Under the pieces are notes generated by a model that was not told where the DNA came from, did not search any database, and worked only from the letters and a program-made list of their open reading frames with translations. A stretch of 64,000 bases of DNA from Limnephilus marmoratus. Taxonomy: Eukaryota; Arthropoda; Insecta; Trichoptera; Limnephilidae. The stretch is from contig OU862910.1 of NCBI GenBank assembly GCA_917880885.1, forward strand, positions 12,040,710 through 12,104,709, read 5' to 3'. Of this stretch, positions 63,860-64,000 are shown in pieces (position 1 is the stretch's first letter; each line of letters opens with the position of its first letter). The translations under genes were made by a program, and so were the position numbers.

Positions 63860-64000
63860 AAACTAGCAAACCCGGCCACACGTTGCTGTGGCTAACGAAA
63901 CACAACGCCATCCACTGATAACGCCATTACCCAACATTTATAACCAACCATATCAAATCCACGCCGCCCGCTTGCCAGCCCGCTGTCCGCCTGCCAGCCC
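63860..64000 (+). mobile_element. Dispersed repeat head (CTAGCAAACCCGGCCACACG family), runs off window
   Basis: ACTAGCAAACCCGGCCACAC then GTTGCTGTGGCTAACG resembles the heads at 43578 and 4463. It ends in a CCGCCTGCCAGCCCGC-type repeat at the window edge. Confidence 0.5.

Overview
The window is a TE-rich, AT-rich piece of an arthropod nuclear genome, almost certainly an insect. The only host gene I can support is a TNF-superfamily ligand of the Eiger type. It lies on the minus strand and its last four coding exons are at 63506-63689, 57908-58124, 54677-54828 and 21573-21842. All exons have GT/AG borders and compatible phases, and together they encode 273 residues. These comprise a linker exon, an RVRR furin-like site, a TNF homology domain and a C-terminus ending near FFGLVKL. 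The N-terminal and membrane-anchor exons must lie beyond position 64000. The introns in view are about 5.4, 3.1 and 32.8 kb and are packed with mobile DNA. Bases 1-21572 are downstream of the gene. The sequence does not identify the species.

Region 1-21.5 kb (3' of the gene) holds fold-back and TIR elements (119-337, 7200-7592, a TTAA-flanked piggyBac-like MITE at 7658-8247, and 10817-11685). It also has a polyA-tailed SINE-like family, a 46-bp minisatellite split by a retrotransposon fragment, and a 7-bp (GATAGAA)n satellite of about 97 units. A Penelope-like element (PLE) remnant at 12662-13208 carries a GIY-YIG domain and is followed by a hammerhead-ribozyme motif. A near-complete but frame-broken Jockey-superfamily LINE lies on the minus strand at about 14931-19560.

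Region 21.8-54.7 kb (last intron) contains a complete, very young Gypsy LTR retrotransposon at 26513-35859. Its two LTRs are 701 bp each and differ at two positions, and it has a 4-bp TSD (TGAG). It lacks most of Gag, keeps a gag/pol overlap with a canonical A AAA AAC slip site directly before the gag stop, and has pol broken near its end at a perfect 13-bp palindrome. The intron also holds a decayed Tc1/mariner-like transposon (37380-38331), a 5'-truncated RTE-like LINE (42133-43290), and an apparently intact CR1/L2-like LINE on the minus strand (about 44099-50350). That LINE has a PHD-finger ORF1, an intact EN-RT ORF2, and between them a 396-codon ORF of repeated hydrophobic units that overlaps the ORF2 start by 13 nt.

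Region 54.8-64 kb (upstream introns) has a 7-bp (TGTCGTC)n satellite 36 bp from an exon and a hAT element with a perfect 8-bp TSD inside a tRNA-derived SINE. It also has a GC-rich fold-back element 72 bp from a 3' splice site, a long-TIR element, and a cluster of PLE pieces in both orientations, most carrying hammerhead cores. I count eight hammerhead-type motifs in the window. The strongest leads for undescribed biology are these ribozyme-bearing PLE ends, the extra ORF of the intact LINE, and the palindrome-disrupted, Gag-poor Gypsy element.
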